Both the position numbers and the translations under genes were made by a program. The notes under the pieces are model-generated. The model was given only the letters and a program-made list of their open reading frames with translations. It ran no database searches and was not told the DNA's origin. From an uncultured Lachnospiraceae bacterium (GTDB lineage Bacteria; Bacillota_A; Clostridia; Lachnospirales; Lachnospiraceae): a stretch of 5,565 bases of DNA. Of the stretch, positions 4,346-5,565 are shown in pieces; position 1 is the first letter of the stretch, and every line of letters starts with the position of its first letter. The stretch is taken from NCBI GenBank assembly GCA_902783205.1, contig CACZQE010000140.1, forward strand, positions 1 to 5,565, in the 5' to 3' direction.

Positions 4346-5565
4346 ATGTATGATTTCACAACACTGGGAGCCCTGATTGGCCTGGCTATTGCCATTTTTC
4401 TCATTATCCGCAAGGTACATCCCGCTTACAGCCTGATACTCGGCGCCCTCCTCGGAGGCCTGATCGGCGGCGGCGGACTGGTTACTACCGTTGATACCAT
4501 GGTCAGCGGCTCACAAAGCATGATGTCATCTGTACTGAGAATCATGACATCCGGTATCCTGGCAGGCGCTCTGATCAAAACCGGTGCCGCCCAGAAGATT
4601 GCCGAGACCATCGTAGACAAAATGGGCGAGCGGCTTGCTCTGGCAGCCATCGCTCTGGCGACCATGATTATCTGTGCGGTCGGCGTATTCGTAGATATCT
4701 CCGTTATCACCGTTGCTCCCATTGCCCTGGCAATCGGCAAAAAGGCCAATCTCAACAAAGAGAGTCTGCTTCTTGCCATGATCGGCGGCGGAAAGGCGGG
4801 CAATATCATTTCCCCCAACCCCAACACCATCGCAGTTTCTGAAGCATTTAGTGTGGATCTGACTTCGCTGATGTTCAAAAATATTGTCCCTGCCATATGT
4901 GCTCTTGGCATGGCAATTGTACTGTCAACCTTTCTGTCCCGGAAAAAGCAGGGACTTCCGGTGGCACAAAGTGACATAGAGTCCGGTAACGCAAACCTCC
5001 CCGGCTTTTTACCCGCCATCGTCGGACCTGTTGTAGTTATCATCCTTCTGGCCCTCCGTCCCATCGCGGGAATATCCATCGATCCCCTGATCGCTCTTCC
5101 TGTGGGAGGCCTGGTCTGCATGCTGGTAACCGGAAACATTAAAGATGTGGTTTCCATCTCTGAGTTCGGCCTTTCAAAAGTTGTCGGCGTATCAATCCTT
5201 CTGATCGGTACCGGTACCATTGCCGGTATCATTAAGGCATCCGCCCTGCAGTATGACGTGATCGCGCTTCTGGAAAAGATGAACATGCCTGCTTTCGTAC
5301 TGGCTCCGCTTGCCGGTATCCTGATGGCCGGCGCCACCGCTTCCACTACCGCAGGTGCAACCATTGCCGCACAGACTTTCGCACCCACACTGGTTTCCCA
5401 GGGTGTGCCCGCATTGTCGGCAGGCGCCATGATTCATGCCGGCGCCACAGTAGTCGATTCTCTGCCTCACGGTTCCTTCTTCCATGCCACAGGCGGAAGC
5501 GTCAATATGCGTATCGGTGACAGAATGAAGCTGATCGTCTTTGAGGCCTGTGTCGGTCTTACCGC
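4346..5565 (+). CDS. GntP-family permease, probable glycerate/sugar-acid transporter (partial, C-terminus off the right edge)
   Basis: This is an integral membrane protein of the gluconate:proton symporter (GntP) family. The 406 complete codons visible compare with about 430-450 for full-length members, so only the last helix or so is missing. Many hydrophobic segments are seen, the first at about 5-21 followed by R22-K23, the second at about 28-45. The segment around VFVDISVITVAPIALAIG (about 114-131) aligns with the conserved YEVGFVLMLPLVF region of E. coli GntT. The re-entrant PPHPGP motif of classical gluconate permeases is replaced by SPNPNT (156-161). A late glycine/alanine/threonine-rich stretch (ATASTTAGATIAAQ) matches the SATVAAITAAG region of GntT. 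AGGAGG (4331-4336) stands nine bases before the ATG and the gene is 17 bases behind the glycerate kinase, so glycerate is the likely substrate. That is inferred from context; gluconate or another short hydroxy acid cannot be excluded. Confidence 0.92.
   Translation, partial: MYDFTTLGALIGLAIAIFLIIRKVHPAYSLILGALLGGLIGGGGLVTTVDTMVSGSQSMMSSVLRIMTSGILAGALIKTGAAQKIAETIVDKMGERLALAAIALATMIICAVGVFVDISVITVAPIALAIGKKANLNKESLLLAMIGGGKAGNIISPNPNTIAVSEAFSVDLTSLMFKNIVPAICALGMAIVLSTFLSRKKQGLPVAQSDIESGNANLPGFLPAIVGPVVVIILLALRPIAGISIDPLIALPVGGLVCMLVTGNIKDVVSISEFGLSKVVGVSILLIGTGTIAGIIKASALQYDVIALLEKMNMPAFVLAPLAGILMAGATASTTAGATIAAQTFAPTLVSQGVPALSAGAMIHAGATVVDSLPHGSFFHATGGSVNMRIGDRMKLIVFEACVGLT

Noticed and set aside
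4426..5430. Minus-strand open frame of 334 codons
   Set aside because: It mirrors the GntP-type permease and is rich in Ala, Met, Pro and Arg with low-complexity runs, as expected of the complement of a hydrophobic gene. The permease frame has family motifs.

Overview
The window reads as an ordinary chromosomal stretch from a Gram-positive Firmicute, most likely a gut-type member of the Clostridia (Lachnospiraceae-like). This is inferred from strong AAGGAGG-type ribosome sites before every gene, a hairpin-plus-T-run terminator, mid-range GC in the genes with AT-rich gaps, a cytosolic BspA-type leucine-rich-repeat protein, and a CdaR/glycerate kinase/GntP arrangement. No rRNA, tRNA, CRISPR array, insertion sequence or phage gene was seen.

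Left part (1-1399). Two genes lie on the minus strand. A small leucine-rich-repeat protein (749-1231) has its own recognisable promoter (1295-1323) and a good intrinsic terminator (713-735). Downstream of it is a DnaQ-like DEDDh 3'-5' exonuclease whose C-terminus runs off the left edge (1-581). The gap between them holds a perfect palindrome, GAAC-N4-GTTC (691-702), which matches the Gram-positive LexA/DinR operator. It suggests damage-inducible control of the exonuclease.

Middle (1400-3058). msrA, a peptide methionine sulfoxide reductase on the plus strand, converges on cdaR, a sugar-diacid-type transcriptional regulator on the minus strand. Only about 60 bases separate them, with a weak dyad as possible terminator. 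For both genes the true start is internal to a longer open frame and is fixed by a ribosome site and by family alignment.

Right part (3059-5565). cdaR is transcribed divergently from a two-gene operon: a GarK-type glycerate kinase and a GntP-family permease, truncated by the right edge. Together these form a compact glycerate-uptake unit: the permease brings in glycerate or a similar sugar acid, the kinase converts it to phosphoglycerate for lower glycolysis, and the CdaR-type regulator probably senses the substrate. The 127-base divergent gap holds two overlapping candidate promoters and inverted repeats that could be operators. I saw no clearly novel system. The LexA-like box and the divergent control region are the points most worth checking.
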